From positions 1-52,553 of the forward strand of contig JAIUNZ010000014.1 of assembly GCA_020161455.1 (NCBI GenBank): a stretch of 52,553 nt of DNA, in the 5' to 3' direction. Below, one piece after another: positions 1-9,154 of this stretch. Origin of the DNA: Bacteroidota bacterium (lineage in GTDB: Bacteria > Bacteroidota > Bacteroidia > Flavobacteriales > Flavobacteriaceae). The translations under genes and the position numbers were made by a program. How positions within the stretch are numbered: the first letter of the stretch is position 1; each line of letters opens with the position of its first letter. Below the pieces are notes generated by a model that was given only the letters and a program-made list of their open reading frames with translations, ran no database searches and had not been told where the DNA came from.

Positions 1-99
1 GCCAATATCGAAGGTGATTTTACTCACTTTGGTATTTCTGTAACTATCGACCCAGAAACAGGCAGAAAATTTTACACTAATATGTTTATAAAAAAATAG
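1..99 (+). CDS. 3' end of a protein, possibly CAP/SCP-domain family
   Basis: Frame 1 is open from the window edge to a TAG at 97-99 and gives 32 residues ending in FYTNMFIKK. The stretch ANIEGDFTHFGIS followed by YTNMF resembles the end of CAP (SCP/PR-1) domains, where a histidine-rich loop leads into a final beta strand, but too little is present to be sure. The reading frame is supported by the terminator hairpin that follows about 40 bp later. The start, any signal peptide and the real domain content lie outside the window. The CAP assignment is an inference from memory of the family pattern. Confidence 0.5.
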   Translation, partial: ANIEGDFTHFGISVTIDPETGRKFYTNMFIKK

Positions 100-137
100 T
101 TTGATTATTGTTTTGTTTGATTTTGACAGATCTTTAG

Positions 138-163
138 AAACCCATTCCTTGTGAGTGGGTTTT
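138..163. terminator. Bidirectional intrinsic terminator
   Basis: The arms AACCCATTC and GAGTGGGTT pair around a short loop and are followed by a T-run on the plus strand. The A-run before the stem gives a T-tail on the minus strand as well. It sits between two convergent genes and can end both. Confidence 0.7.
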
Positions 164-167
164 TATT

Positions 168-1553
168 TTACACCATATTTTCAGGTTTTACCCATGCATC
201 AAAATCTTCTTCAGAAACATAACCAAGTCTAATAGCTTCTTCTTTTAAAGTAGTACCATTTATATGTGCAGTTTGTGCGATTTCTGCAGCTTTATAATAC
301 CCAATTTTAGGATTTAATGCGGTTACCAACATTAATGAATTGTCTAATAACTCTTTAATTCTTTTATAATTTGGCTCAATTCCGTTAGCACAATGTTTTT
401 CAAATGAAAAACAAGCATCGCCTAATAATCGTGCTGATTGTAAAAAATTAGCAGCAATAACAGGTTTAAAAACATTTAATTCATATTGACCTTGCATACC
501 ACCAATTGTAATTGTAGTATCATTTCCAATTACTTGCGCACAAACCATAGTTAATGCTTCACATTGAGTAGGGTTTATTTTTCCGGGCATGATGGAAGAA
601 CCAGGTTCGTTTTCGGGAAGATGTAGTTCTCCAATTCCTGATCTTGGTCCAGATGCCAACATTCTAATATCATTTGCAATTTTGTTTAATGAAACAGCCA
701 ATTGTTTCAATGCACCATGACTTTCTACCATTGCATCATGAGAAGCTAATGCCTCAAATTTATTGGGTGCAGTAATAAAAGAATGTCCAGTAAATTGGCT
801 AATATATTCTGCTACTTTTATATCATATCCTTTTGGAGCATTTAATCCAGTGCCAACTGCTGTTCCACCAAGTGCTAATTGCGATAAATGTGGAAGCGTA
901 TTCTGTAAAGCTTTAATACCATAATTTAGTTGTGCCACATAACCTGATAATTCTTGACCTAACGTTATTGGTGTTGCATCCATTAAATGTGTTCTACCAA
1001 TTTTGACCACATTTTTATATTCTTTCGATTTTGAATTTAAGGTGTCTAGAAGTCTTTCAATCGCAGGAATAGTGTGCTCCATTATAATTTTATAGGAAGC
1101 AATATGCATAGCTGTTGGAAAAGTATCATTGGAAGATTGCGATTTGTTAACATCATCATTGGCTTTTAGAATTAAATCGTCTTCTCCAATTTTAAATCCT
1201 GCTAAAACTTGTGCTCTATTAGAAATTACTTCGTTTACATTCATATTAGATTGTGTACCCGAACCTGTTTGCCAAATCACTAGTGGAAATTGGTCTGATA
1301 ATTTTCCATTCAAAATTTCATCACAAACTGTGCTTATTAAATCTCTTTTTTCTTTCGAAAGAATTCCTAAGTCACAATTAGTATAAGCTGCCGCTTTTTT
1401 TAGATAAGCAAATGCTTCAATAATTTCTTTTGGCATCGAAGCTTCTGGTCCAATTTTGAAATTATTTCGAGAACGTTCTGTTTGCGCTCCCCAATATTTA
1501 TCTGCAGGAACATTTACTTCACCCAAAGTATCTTTTTCTATTCTATATTTCAT
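168..1553 (-). CDS. fumC: Class II fumarate hydratase
   Basis: This enzyme interconverts fumarate and malate in the TCA cycle in the cytoplasm. The 461-residue protein has the class II (iron-independent) layout. An [12 protein letters not shown] substrate-binding stretch lies near residue 97, a [10 protein letters not shown] segment near 185, and the fumarase/aspartase superfamily signature [13 protein letters not shown] near 318. The length matches E. coli FumC. I chose the ATG at 1553 because the frame extends three codons further only to a GTG (1562) and the protein family begins close to this ATG. The gene stands alone, convergent with the gene at the left edge, and shares the terminator at 138-163. 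No truncation is seen. Argininosuccinate lyase and aspartase share the signature, but the overall sequence fits FumC better. Confidence 0.95.
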   Translation of the reverse strand: MKYRIEKDTLGEVNVPADKYWGAQTERSRNNFKIGPEASMPKEIIEAFAYLKKAAAYTNCDLGILSKEKRDLISTVCDEILNGKLSDQFPLVIWQTGSGTQSNMNVNEVISNRAQVLAGFKIGEDDLILKANDDVNKSQSSNDTFPTAMHIASYKIIMEHTIPAIERLLDTLNSKSKEYKNVVKIGRTHLMDATPITLGQELSGYVAQLNYGIKALQNTLPHLSQLALGGTAVGTGLNAPKGYDIKVAEYISQFTGHSFITAPNKFEALASHDAMVESHGALKQLAVSLNKIANDIRMLASGPRSGIGELHLPENEPGSSIMPGKINPTQCEALTMVCAQVIGNDTTITIGGMQGQYELNVFKPVIAANFLQSARLLGDACFSFEKHCANGIEPNYKRIKELLDNSLMLVTALNPKIGYYKAAEIAQTAHINGTTLKEEAIRLGYVSEEDFDAWVKPENMV

Positions 1554-1622
1554 AACCGTCACAATAATATAATTTCAAGTAAATTTACGGTTAAAAACTA
1601 TTTAATAAAAATAGATTTCATA

Positions 1623-1654
1623 TTTGGTTGAATTAAATATTAGGCTTACATTTG
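1623..1654 (+). promoter_or_regulatory. Bacteroidota-type promoter for the 55-residue ORF
   Basis: TTTG at 1623-1626 is followed after 20 bp by TACATTTG at 1647-1654. This is an exact match to the TTTG-N19-21-TAnnTTTG pattern. The start codon of the small gene lies 28 bp downstream. Confidence 0.7.
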
Positions 1655-1682
1655 CTTATAATTCAAAAAAATTCCGGAAAAC

Positions 1683-1850
1683 ATGTTTGAATTTCAACAG
1701 TATTTAGGTTTCTTAGCTTTCTTAACCATTTTAACTATAGGTTTTTGGTTAATGATTTTTTTAATTACTATGATTATTCCTTATTGGGTAATTGGTGGAA
1801 CAAGAGAGTTACTGAAAGAAAGAAAAGCTAAAAAAGAGTCAGAACAGTAA
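1683..1850 (+). CDS. Small membrane protein, 55 residues
   Basis: An ATG at 1683 opens a 55-codon frame ending in TAA at 1850. The first 38 residues are almost wholly hydrophobic (MFEFQQYLGFLAFL, then a run reaching IIPYWVIGG). The tail is strongly charged (RELLKERKAKKESEQ). This pattern predicts one long or two short membrane spans with a cytoplasmic basic/acidic tail. I do not recognise the family and give no function. Support for a real gene comes from its context: a canonical promoter directly upstream, a strong terminator directly downstream, and amino-acid composition that is sensible only in this frame. It lies between the divergent fumC and the convergent beta-barrel gene. Confidence 0.7.
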   Translation: MFEFQQYLGFLAFLTILTIGFWLMIFLITMIIPYWVIGGTRELLKERKAKKESEQ

Positions 1851-1868
1851 TTAAATTTATAGTTCTAA

Positions 1869-1901
1869 TAAAAAAGTCTCAACTTGGTTGAGACTTTTTT
1901 T
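1869..1901. terminator. Bidirectional intrinsic terminator
   Basis: AAAAAGTCTCAA and TTGAGACTTTTT form a perfect stem with a 5-base loop. Both strands end in a T-run. It separates the small plus-strand gene from the minus-strand beta-barrel gene. Confidence 0.85.
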
Positions 1902-1908
1902 ATGTTTA

Positions 1909-4347
1909 TTATCCTGGAAAATCGCCACCACCATCATTATCTTGTTGATTTCCTCTGCCTTCTTTTTCGTTTTTCTTTTTATTAAATCGATAGGTAAATG
2001 ATAAAGTAATTTGTCTTGAACGCCATTGAAATTCAGAATATGAACTAATTTTTTCAAGATTCGTTTCAATTTTTCTAATTCTAGAATTGAATAAATCACT
2101 AACATTTAAAGCGATAGTTCCTTTTTCTTTTAATACATCTTTACTTAAAGCAATATTGGCCGAAAGAAGTCCTTTTCTTGTTCCTTGTGCTGTTTTTTGA
2201 TCACCTTCATAAAATAAATTTGTTTGCCAATCAATACTGTAAGGTAAATTTATTTTTGAATTTAAACGAGTTGACCATGTTGTGGTTTTGTTATTTAGGT
2301 CTTGAATAATTGTAGAACCAGTAAAATCTATATACGTATTTTCTCCTTGTGTTTCTAAACTAAAGAAATTAAAATTGGTATTCATTCTCCACCATTTGTA
2401 TGGATTATAATTCAATGTAAACTCAAACCCAGCTCTATATTCTGTAGCTAAATTGATTGGATTAAATAAAATAATTGGAATTCCATCTGCTGTTGTTTCG
2501 CCAGAATCTCTTCTTACAAAAGTGAATACATCAGTTGTTTTATTAACATAGGCAGAAGTGTTAAAAGTCAATTTTTTTCCAAATTTTGTTAAATAACCAA
2601 TATCAAATGCATCTGTCATTGCAGGATCTAAATCAGGATTTCCTTGAAAAAGATTAATGTTACTTGAAAAATCACTAGATGGATTTAAAAATCTTCCTCT
2701 TGGTCGACGGATTCTTCTACTATAACTAATGGATGCACTACTTTCATTATTAATCTCATAGGTGAAAAAAGCACTAGGGAAAAAGTTGTTGTACTTTTTA
2801 TTATTATAATCATTTGTGTCTAAAAGATTTACATCAATATTTGAATCTTCCCAACGAAGACCAAGTAAGAACGAAAACTTTTTAATTTTAGTGCCAAACT
2901 GTGTATAAAGTGCATTTACTTTTTCTTTATATTCTAATGTACTAGATAAATTAACGTCTAATACATTATCTTCAAAAATACCAACATCAGTATTTTGAGT
3001 TGTAAAATTACCGCGATAACCCGCTTCAAACTGAGTTCCTTCACCAATTGGTAATACATAATCTGTTGCAATTAAATTATTGTTTTGCCTTTGTATACTA
3101 AAAGTATTTGCATTTGCAAATTGACTATCAATAATTTCAGAAGAGTTATCATCTTTATTCAAAGAAGTTTGAAAATCAACAGTTAATTTGTGACCATCTT
3201 TTTTAAATTTTTTGATGAAGTTTGAATTGAACTCTACATCTTCACCATTACCCAAATCATTATTAAAACGATTTCTGATACTGTTAGGTAAACTATTATA
3301 GATGTTTGTATAAACTACGTCGCTTTCGTTTGTAGAACTATTTTTTCTATAATTAACACTGTTTGTCCAACTAGTATTATCATCAAGAAACCATTCAAAA
3401 CCAAAACCACCATTATATCCCTTGTTTAATCTGTCATTATTTCTTCTTTCATAAATGTATGTTGGTGAAGAAGCACTTGGGTTTAAATACTCAGTATCTA
3501 CATTTGAATATCCAGGATTATTTCTATAGTTATACCCTTGAGTAGTGAAAAGATTAAACTCATCTGTTTTATAATTCAATGTACCTGTTATTCCGTGATT
3601 GGCTGGGTCACCGGCTGTACCAATTATTGTTCCATTTAATCCATTTGTTTTTCCTTTTTTAAGGATAATATTTAATAATCCGCCACCACCTTCTGCATCA
3701 TATCTTGCAGATGGATTAGTAATAACTTCAACTCTATCAATAGCATCAGCAGGTATTAAACGTAATGCGTCGCTTACATTTATAGCCGTTGATGGCTTTC
3801 CGTCAATTAAAACTCGAACATTATCATTTCCGCGAAGTGCAATTGTGCCATCAACATCTACGGTAACCGAAGGAATATTGTCTAAAACATCACTAACGGT
3901 TCCGCCTTTTACCATCAAATCCTTACCAACATTATATACCTTTTTGTCTAATTTAATTTCTACACTTGTTGTTTCGTTTCTAATTATTACTTCGTTTAAT
4001 AATTTTGCACCTTCATCAAGTGAAATTGTTCCTAAATTTGTGTCTTCTGAAATAGTTTTGTTTTTTATTTCTGTAGGTTGAAATGAAATAAATTCAACGA
4101 CAATGTTATATTTTCCTTTGTCAACATCAATCGAAAATTCTCCTTTATTATCTGTAATTCCGCCAAATATTTTACTTGGATTGTTTACACTTTTAATGGT
4201 AATGGTTGAATACTCTAACGGAAAGTTAGAGGATTTGTCAATTACTTTTCCTGTAACTTTTAGCTTGTTTTCACTTTCTACTTGTGCAAAACCTATGAAA
4301 CCAATTAAAAATAAAATGGTGAAGAAATTTTTTTTAGGGCTTTTCAT
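1909..4347 (-). CDS. Outer-membrane beta-barrel protein, TonB-receptor-like with carboxypeptidase-regulatory domain
   Basis: The 812-residue protein starts with a signal peptide (hydrophobic core ILFLIGFIGFAQ). Residues about 28-115 are a CarboxypepD_reg-like beta-sandwich (VTGKVIDKSSNFPLEYSTI, later GEFSIDVDKGKY). A plug-like domain follows at about 140-235, with DNIPSVTVDVDGTIALRG and DRVEVITNPSARYDAEG. The rest is rich in alternating beta strands, as in the outer-membrane beta-barrel family common in Bacteroidota. It therefore probably sits in the outer membrane and handles substrate uptake or surface assembly, but the substrate cannot be read from the sequence. No SusD partner is adjacent, which argues against a classical glycan-uptake locus. 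The last predicted strand (ITLSFTYRF) is followed by a 23-residue hydrophilic tail ending in GGGDFPG, whereas barrels usually end at an aromatic residue. Confidence 0.85.
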   Translation of the reverse strand: MKSPKKNFFTILFLIGFIGFAQVESENKLKVTGKVIDKSSNFPLEYSTITIKSVNNPSKIFGGITDNKGEFSIDVDKGKYNIVVEFISFQPTEIKNKTISEDTNLGTISLDEGAKLLNEVIIRNETTSVEIKLDKKVYNVGKDLMVKGGTVSDVLDNIPSVTVDVDGTIALRGNDNVRVLIDGKPSTAINVSDALRLIPADAIDRVEVITNPSARYDAEGGGGLLNIILKKGKTNGLNGTIIGTAGDPANHGITGTLNYKTDEFNLFTTQGYNYRNNPGYSNVDTEYLNPSASSPTYIYERRNNDRLNKGYNGGFGFEWFLDDNTSWTNSVNYRKNSSTNESDVVYTNIYNSLPNSIRNRFNNDLGNGEDVEFNSNFIKKFKKDGHKLTVDFQTSLNKDDNSSEIIDSQFANANTFSIQRQNNNLIATDYVLPIGEGTQFEAGYRGNFTTQNTDVGIFEDNVLDVNLSSTLEYKEKVNALYTQFGTKIKKFSFLLGLRWEDSNIDVNLLDTNDYNNKKYNNFFPSAFFTYEINNESSASISYSRRIRRPRGRFLNPSSDFSSNINLFQGNPDLDPAMTDAFDIGYLTKFGKKLTFNTSAYVNKTTDVFTFVRRDSGETTADGIPIILFNPINLATEYRAGFEFTLNYNPYKWWRMNTNFNFFSLETQGENTYIDFTGSTIIQDLNNKTTTWSTRLNSKINLPYSIDWQTNLFYEGDQKTAQGTRKGLLSANIALSKDVLKEKGTIALNVSDLFNSRIRKIETNLEKISSYSEFQWRSRQITLSFTYRFNKKKNEKEGRGNQQDNDGGGDFPG

Positions 4348-4414
4348 TAAATTAGAATTTCAAAATAAGCCACAAAAATACATTTGTACCTACAAATACG
4401 TTCCCAAAAGATTG

Positions 4415-4753
4415 TTAAATAAGATTTTTTAACATATTTTCATCTCTTGCAATATAAGCATTGTCTCCATCAATCACAATTGGTCTTTCTATTAAAATAG
4501 GATTTTCAGCTAATGTTTGAATGATTTCAGTATCGGTTAAATTTTTGCTTTTAAAATGCTCCACCCAAATCGATTCTTTTTGTCTAACTAATTCAATAGG
4601 AGTAAGTTTTAATTTCGCCAATAGTTTTTTTATTTCTTCAAAAGTTAATGGGTTTTCTAGATATTTAATAATGGTAAATTCTTTATTGTTTTCTTCAAGA
4701 AAAGCCAAGCATTGTCTCGATTTTCCACATCTTGGATTGTGCAATATTGTCAT
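4415..4753 (-). CDS. ArsC/Spx-family arsenate reductase-like protein
   Basis: The 112-residue protein belongs to the glutaredoxin-type arsenate reductase (ArsC) family. Cys9 lies in HNPRCGKSRQ, the position of the catalytic cysteine. The family's three anion-binding arginines have counterparts in LVRQKE, ERPIVI and IARDE. The length is normal. ArsC enzymes reduce arsenate to arsenite with glutathione and glutaredoxin. Many flavobacterial members of this family sit outside arsenic operons, as here: no arsenite pump or ArsR is nearby. The physiological substrate is therefore open. The gene ends 67 bp before the beta-barrel gene on the same strand and is divergent from the CPBP protease. Confidence 0.85.
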   Translation of the reverse strand: MTILHNPRCGKSRQCLAFLEENNKEFTIIKYLENPLTFEEIKKLLAKLKLTPIELVRQKESIWVEHFKSKNLTDTEIIQTLAENPILIERPIVIDGDNAYIARDENMLKNLI

Positions 4754-4822
4754 AATATTTAATTAAAATAATGAACTAAATGTAAAATAAAAAAATGTAA
4801 ATTGTGCAATAAAAAATAAATT

Positions 4823-5773
4823 ATGTTTTTAGAAAAGACAATTGGCCCTAAACGAAATTTTTGGAATTATTTACTTGGTTCATTAATAATAATAATTGCA
4901 GCTTTTGTTGGTCAAATTCCACTTGCTGTTGTTGCCATTGCCAAGTCATTTTCATCTGGAAAAGGAATACCAACTGATGAAAAAGCATTGATGGAATCGT
5001 TAAACAAAAACCTTAGTTTATTTTTAATTCTACTTTCGTTTGTTTTTGCCATGTTGGCTATTTATTTAGTAGTCAAATATCTTCATAAACAAAGTTTTTT
5101 ATCGCTTACAACCGCAAGAAAGAAAATAGATTGGAGTCGCATTTTATTTTCTTTTACGATTTGGGGATTTTTTACTATAGGTTCTACAATGTTGACGTAT
5201 TATATGAGTCCAGAAAATTTTGAGTTAAACTTTAAATGGCAGCCTTTTATACTTCTTTTTTTCATTTCAATTGTTCTAATTCCAATTCAGACTAGCACAG
5301 AAGAATATGTTTTTAGAGGCTATCTTATGCAAGGATTTGCTACTTTAGGTAGAACTAAATGGTTTCCATTGTTGATGACGTCTGTAATTTTTGGTGGAAT
5401 GCACATAGTTAATCCAGAAGTTAGAGAACTCGGTTATATTGTTATGTTTTATTATATCGGTACAGGTTTATTCCTAGGAATCATAACATTAATGGACGAT
5501 GGAATGGAATTAGCTCTTGGTTTTCATGCTGCCAATAATCTTTTTGCAGCTTTGTTAGTTACTTCTGATTGGTCTGCGCTGCAAACCGATGCTGTATTAA
5601 AGGATATTTCAAAGCCTTCAGCTGGATTTGAAATTTTAGTGCCTTTATTAGTTGTTTTTCCAATTCTTCTTTTTATTTTTAGTAAAAAATATAATTGGAA
5701 CAATTGGAAAGAGAAATTGACAAGTAATATTGAAACTTCAACTACAACTATTAATACTGAAAGTTATGAATAA
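4823..5773 (+). CDS. CPBP-family intramembrane glutamic protease
   Basis: The 316-residue protein has about eight hydrophobic segments and the CPBP (CAAX protease and bacteriocin-processing, Abi) motifs. EEYVFRG near residue 160 carries the catalytic glutamates and arginine, FGGMHI near 190 the first histidine, and FHAANN near 234 the second histidine with asparagine. Such proteins are integral membrane peptidases related to Rce1. In bacteria they serve in peptide maturation, immunity or unknown roles. The gene overlaps the start of menE by 8 bp, so the two are co-transcribed and perhaps translationally coupled. The first 25 residues precede the first membrane span. The link to menaquinone synthesis is positional only. 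Confidence 0.9.
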   Translation: MFLEKTIGPKRNFWNYLLGSLIIIIAAFVGQIPLAVVAIAKSFSSGKGIPTDEKALMESLNKNLSLFLILLSFVFAMLAIYLVVKYLHKQSFLSLTTARKKIDWSRILFSFTIWGFFTIGSTMLTYYMSPENFELNFKWQPFILLFFISIVLIPIQTSTEEYVFRGYLMQGFATLGRTKWFPLLMTSVIFGGMHIVNPEVRELGYIVMFYYIGTGLFLGIITLMDDGMELALGFHAANNLFAALLVTSDWSALQTDAVLKDISKPSAGFEILVPLLVVFPILLFIFSKKYNWNNWKEKLTSNIETSTTTINTESYE

Positions 5774-6812
5774 TCCAACCTATGAAAATGTACATAATCA
5801 ATTTAAATTAAATGGATTTCATCTAGATAAAGACGATTTATGTCGTGTAGCTTATAGTTTTATTAAAGAAGGTGAAGAATTTGAAAAACCAGTTGGTGAC
5901 TTTCTATTAGATTGGTTTGACAATAGTGATTCTATCGAAATGATGACTTCGGGTACCACTGGAATTCCAAAAATAATAACCGTTAGCAAGCAAGCTATGG
6001 TTAATTCGGCATTGGCAACAGGCGATTTTTTTGACTTAACACCTGGTGATAGAGCTTTGCATTGTATCCCAATTAAATATGTTGCTGGAAAAATGATGTT
6101 GGTACGTGCCATGATTTTAGGCTTTGACCTAGAGTTTGTAGCACCAAGTCTAAACCCATTAGAAAATGTAGATGGAAACTTTGATTTTGTAGCAATAGTG
6201 CCACTCCAAGCACAACATTCTTTGAAAGAGCTAAAACGAGTTAAAAAAATAATTATTGGTGGTGCAAAAATCAATACTATTCTTGAAAAACAACTGTTAA
6301 AATTGCCTGTCCATGTATATGAAACCTATGGAATGACAGAAACCATTACGCATATTGCTGCCAAAAGAGTAGGAGATAAAGCCTTTAAAGTTTTACCAAA
6401 TGTAACAATATCTTATGATGATGATAAGTGTTTGGTCATTCATGCACCAAGAATCTCAGATGATATTATTTATACCAATGATATTGTAGAATTGGTAAAT
6501 GAAAATCAATTTGTGTTTTTAGGTAGAAAAGATAATGTCATCAACAGTGGTGGAATTAAGCTTATTCCTGAAATTATTGAAGATAAACTAGCAGGAAGGA
6601 TTGAAGGAAATTATTTCATTACTTCTAAAGAAGATAAAAAGCTTGGACATAAAGTAGTTTTAGTTATTGAAGGCGAAAAACAACCTATTGACGAAAGCAT
6701 TTTTGATGTTTTAGATAAATATGAAAAACCTAAAGAAGTACTTTTTGTAAAACAATTTAAAGAAACCAATACGGGTAAACTTATTCGTAAAGAGTCACTA
6801 CAACCCGAATAA
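5766..6812 (+). CDS. menE: o-Succinylbenzoate--CoA ligase (AMP-binding enzyme)
   Basis: This 348-residue AMP-forming acyl-CoA ligase activates o-succinylbenzoate in menaquinone biosynthesis. The P-loop-like adenylate motif TSGTTGIPK is near residue 60 and YGMTET near 188. GRKDNVINSGGIKL marks the hinge and C-terminal domain, and the conserved lysine is in NTGKLIRKE at the end. The short length compared with typical 450-550-residue adenylating enzymes is characteristic of Bacteroidota MenE. I chose the ATG at 5766, which overlaps the stop of the upstream gene in ATGAATAA, because the 12 codons before it lie inside the CPBP gene and the family begins here. Another short acyl-CoA ligase is possible, but menaquinone is the usual quinone of this group. 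Confidence 0.85.
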   Translation: MNNPTYENVHNQFKLNGFHLDKDDLCRVAYSFIKEGEEFEKPVGDFLLDWFDNSDSIEMMTSGTTGIPKIITVSKQAMVNSALATGDFFDLTPGDRALHCIPIKYVAGKMMLVRAMILGFDLEFVAPSLNPLENVDGNFDFVAIVPLQAQHSLKELKRVKKIIIGGAKINTILEKQLLKLPVHVYETYGMTETITHIAAKRVGDKAFKVLPNVTISYDDDKCLVIHAPRISDDIIYTNDIVELVNENQFVFLGRKDNVINSGGIKLIPEIIEDKLAGRIEGNYFITSKEDKKLGHKVVLVIEGEKQPIDESIFDVLDKYEKPKEVLFVKQFKETNTGKLIRKESLQPE

Positions 6813-6838
6813 ATTAGTCAAAGTACTGGATTGTAAAG

Positions 6839-6866
6839 ACCAATTATAAATACAATTGGTAATGAT
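6839..6866. terminator. Weak hairpin between convergent menE and doxX
   Basis: ACCAATT and AATTGGT form a 7-bp stem around an 8-base loop. The U-tract after it is interrupted (AATGATTATTTTT). It is the only hairpin in this short gap. Confidence 0.35.
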
Positions 6867-7291
6867 TATTTTTGCATTTTAAAATAATAATCGGCTGAGT
6901 ATTTTCCGCTACCATAAATAGTATAAAAAATACTTACTGCTAGTGTTAAGGTAGCAATCAATAAGTTTATGCTGTTCATTTCACCAAGAAAATTAATTAA
7001 TACTGCACCAATTAAAATAGGTAATTGCGCTAGCAAAGCCCAGCGCGTTAATAACCCAAAAACAATCATAATTCCACCCATAATGTGAGCAGAAGCAATG
7101 TAGTGAAAAGTTAGCATTCCACCCATAAAGTTGCTTACCGGAGCTATTAAATCTTCAAAACTTCCGCTGTTGGTAATAAAGTAAGCACCTTTGTAGATTA
7201 GAAAAAAACCAAGAGCAATTCGAATGGTGTTGAATGTAATTGTAGAATGAGCATTTGCCCATTTATTCAAACCTTTTACTGTAGTATCCAT
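6866..7291 (-). CDS. DoxX-family membrane protein
   Basis: The 141-residue protein has four hydrophobic segments and the DoxX layout: IRIALGFFLIYKGAYFI at the first helix, GGMIMVFGLLTRWALLAQLPILIG in the middle, and a short polar tail. DoxX proteins are small inner-membrane proteins linked to redox, thiosulfate or quinone metabolism in different organisms. No single reaction can be assigned. The gene is monocistronic and convergent with menE. It is separated from the M1 peptidase downstream in the map by about 140 bp of AT-rich DNA in which I see no further gene. Confidence 0.85.
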   Translation of the reverse strand: MDTTVKGLNKWANAHSTITFNTIRIALGFFLIYKGAYFITNSGSFEDLIAPVSNFMGGMLTFHYIASAHIMGGIMIVFGLLTRWALLAQLPILIGAVLINFLGEMNSINLLIATLTLAVSIFYTIYGSGKYSADYYFKMQK

Positions 7292-7431
7292 AATAAATAA
7301 GTTTAAAATTATATCTAATTTACTATTTATAAATGAGATAAGAACCCTTTTTTAGAAAAATTTATCAATTAAACGATACGCTTTAACATTTAAAAAAGTA
7401 TATTTTTGTTTAAAAATCAACTATCAAAAGA

Positions 7432-9042
7432 CTATTTGATATAAAAACCTTCTTTTAGGATTTCTACTTTATCATCAGGTTTTACTTTAATCTTGGATAC
7501 TGTCCAAGTCGTTTCGGGATAAATTCTTCTCTTAGTACCATTTATAGCGATGTCTATCGGCATAGAAAAATCGGGTTCGTTCGTTTTCCAGCGGTATTCT
7601 AAACATTTTTTGTTTACTTGATATTCTAAGGTTGGAATAGTGGTATGGCGCAAATATTGATTGAAAATAGGCGTGAGGTTCATACCACTTTCTTGGTTGA
7701 AGAAACCAATAACCGTTTCGGTGTCTATTATTTTATGGCGAAAGGTTTGAGAATAGTCGTAAATCATTTTCCACCATTTGGTGTCGTCGTTAATCACATG
7801 TCGTAAGGTATTAAGCAACAAAGCACCTTTTGGATACATATCGCCCGATCCTTCATTGTTCACTCCGTAGTTGCCAATAATAGGTCGGTCGTTCGCAACA
7901 TTCTTACGCAAACCGTTAGCATACTTCATGGCTTTTTCATACCCCAATTGACATTCGACATATACAATTTCGGAGTATTGGGTAAATCCTTCGTGTATCC
8001 ACATATCGGCAATGTCTTTGGAAGTAACGCTGTTGCCAAACCATTCGTGACCGCTTTCGTGGATGGTTATATAATCAAATGTTAAACCAATACCAGTCAT
8101 GGATAAATCAAGTCCACGATAGCCTTTTCGGTATTTATTACCATAAGCCACAGCGCTTTGGTGTTCCATACCTAAATAAGGAGTTTCAACCAATTTATAG
8201 CCGTCTTCTTTAAACGGATATTCGCCAAATTTACTTTGAAAGCACTCCATCATCGGCTTTACTTCTTCAAAATGTATTTTAGCTTTTTCTTCGTTTTCTC
8301 TCAAAACATAATAATCCAAATCCAATCCTTTATAGTTGTCATGAATATGGGTATAGTCGGCAATGTTTATGGTAATGTTATAGTTATTAATGGGGTTTTT
8401 AACTTCCCAATCCCATCGTGTATAGCCGTTTTTCAAATCTTCACTACCCATAAAACGTCCGTTGGAAACATCCATCAATCCGTTTGGAACCGCTACTTTA
8501 ATACTAGCACCACGGTCGGGTTCGTCGGTTTGAGTGTCTTTTACGGGATACCACAAACTGGCACCTGTACCTTGTACTGCGACACCAACCCATGGTTTTC
8601 CTTGTTCATCTTTGCTAAATACAAAACCACCATCCCAAGGAGCGCGTTTAGCAATTATCGGGTTTCCAGAATAAAAAACTTCAACGCTTTGCTCGGACAT
8701 TTCTGGAGTTAGCATTTCTGAAAAATCGATAAAAACAGCATTACATTCTCTTCGGTACATCAATTTTGTATTCCTATGCACGATACTGTCTATTTGCATA
8801 TTTTCAAATAAATCCAGTTGTATCGTCTTGGTGCTGTCCACTATTTTAAAACTAATGGTGTTACTACCTTTGATGCTTTTTTCATCAATATTGACTTTGA
8901 TATTCAAATCATAGCGTTGCACATCAAAACAACTCCGTTCTTGACGCATACCACCATGCAAGCTGTCTTTTCTTGTAAAAACTTCTTGGGCAGCCAGTTG
9001 CCAGCCAATACTTAGCAATCCGAATAGAAAAAATGATTTCAT
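7432..9042 (-). CDS. Secreted M1-family metallopeptidase
   Basis: The 536-residue protein has a signal peptide (MKSFFLFGLLSIGWQLAAQ) and the gluzincin zinc site: HESGHEWFG near residue 329, with the third ligand Glu in HEGFTQYSE about 20 residues later. The exopeptidase-type motif is GMEHQSAVAYGN near 290, where classic M1 enzymes have GAMEN. It lacks the long C-terminal helical domain of full-size aminopeptidase N, which is common for Bacteroidota M1 proteins. The likely role is aminopeptidase activity on periplasmic or external peptides. The gene is preceded on its strand by the tandem repeat array at 9165-9372, which lies within its possible leader region. A second, longer M1 protein is at 46129-48201. 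Confidence 0.92.
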   Translation of the reverse strand: MKSFFLFGLLSIGWQLAAQEVFTRKDSLHGGMRQERSCFDVQRYDLNIKVNIDEKSIKGSNTISFKIVDSTKTIQLDLFENMQIDSIVHRNTKLMYRRECNAVFIDFSEMLTPEMSEQSVEVFYSGNPIIAKRAPWDGGFVFSKDEQGKPWVGVAVQGTGASLWYPVKDTQTDEPDRGASIKVAVPNGLMDVSNGRFMGSEDLKNGYTRWDWEVKNPINNYNITINIADYTHIHDNYKGLDLDYYVLRENEEKAKIHFEEVKPMMECFQSKFGEYPFKEDGYKLVETPYLGMEHQSAVAYGNKYRKGYRGLDLSMTGIGLTFDYITIHESGHEWFGNSVTSKDIADMWIHEGFTQYSEIVYVECQLGYEKAMKYANGLRKNVANDRPIIGNYGVNNEGSGDMYPKGALLLNTLRHVINDDTKWWKMIYDYSQTFRHKIIDTETVIGFFNQESGMNLTPIFNQYLRHTTIPTLEYQVNKKCLEYRWKTNEPDFSMPIDIAINGTKRRIYPETTWTVSKIKVKPDDKVEILKEGFYIK

Positions 9043-9154
9043 TTTATAAATATAGAATTAATTTTTATATGTATCATATTGGATGTTTTGTTACATCTTT
9101 TTTTTCTTTAAACAGTGTTAATAAAATTAGTCTAAAACACCACTGATGGTTTCT

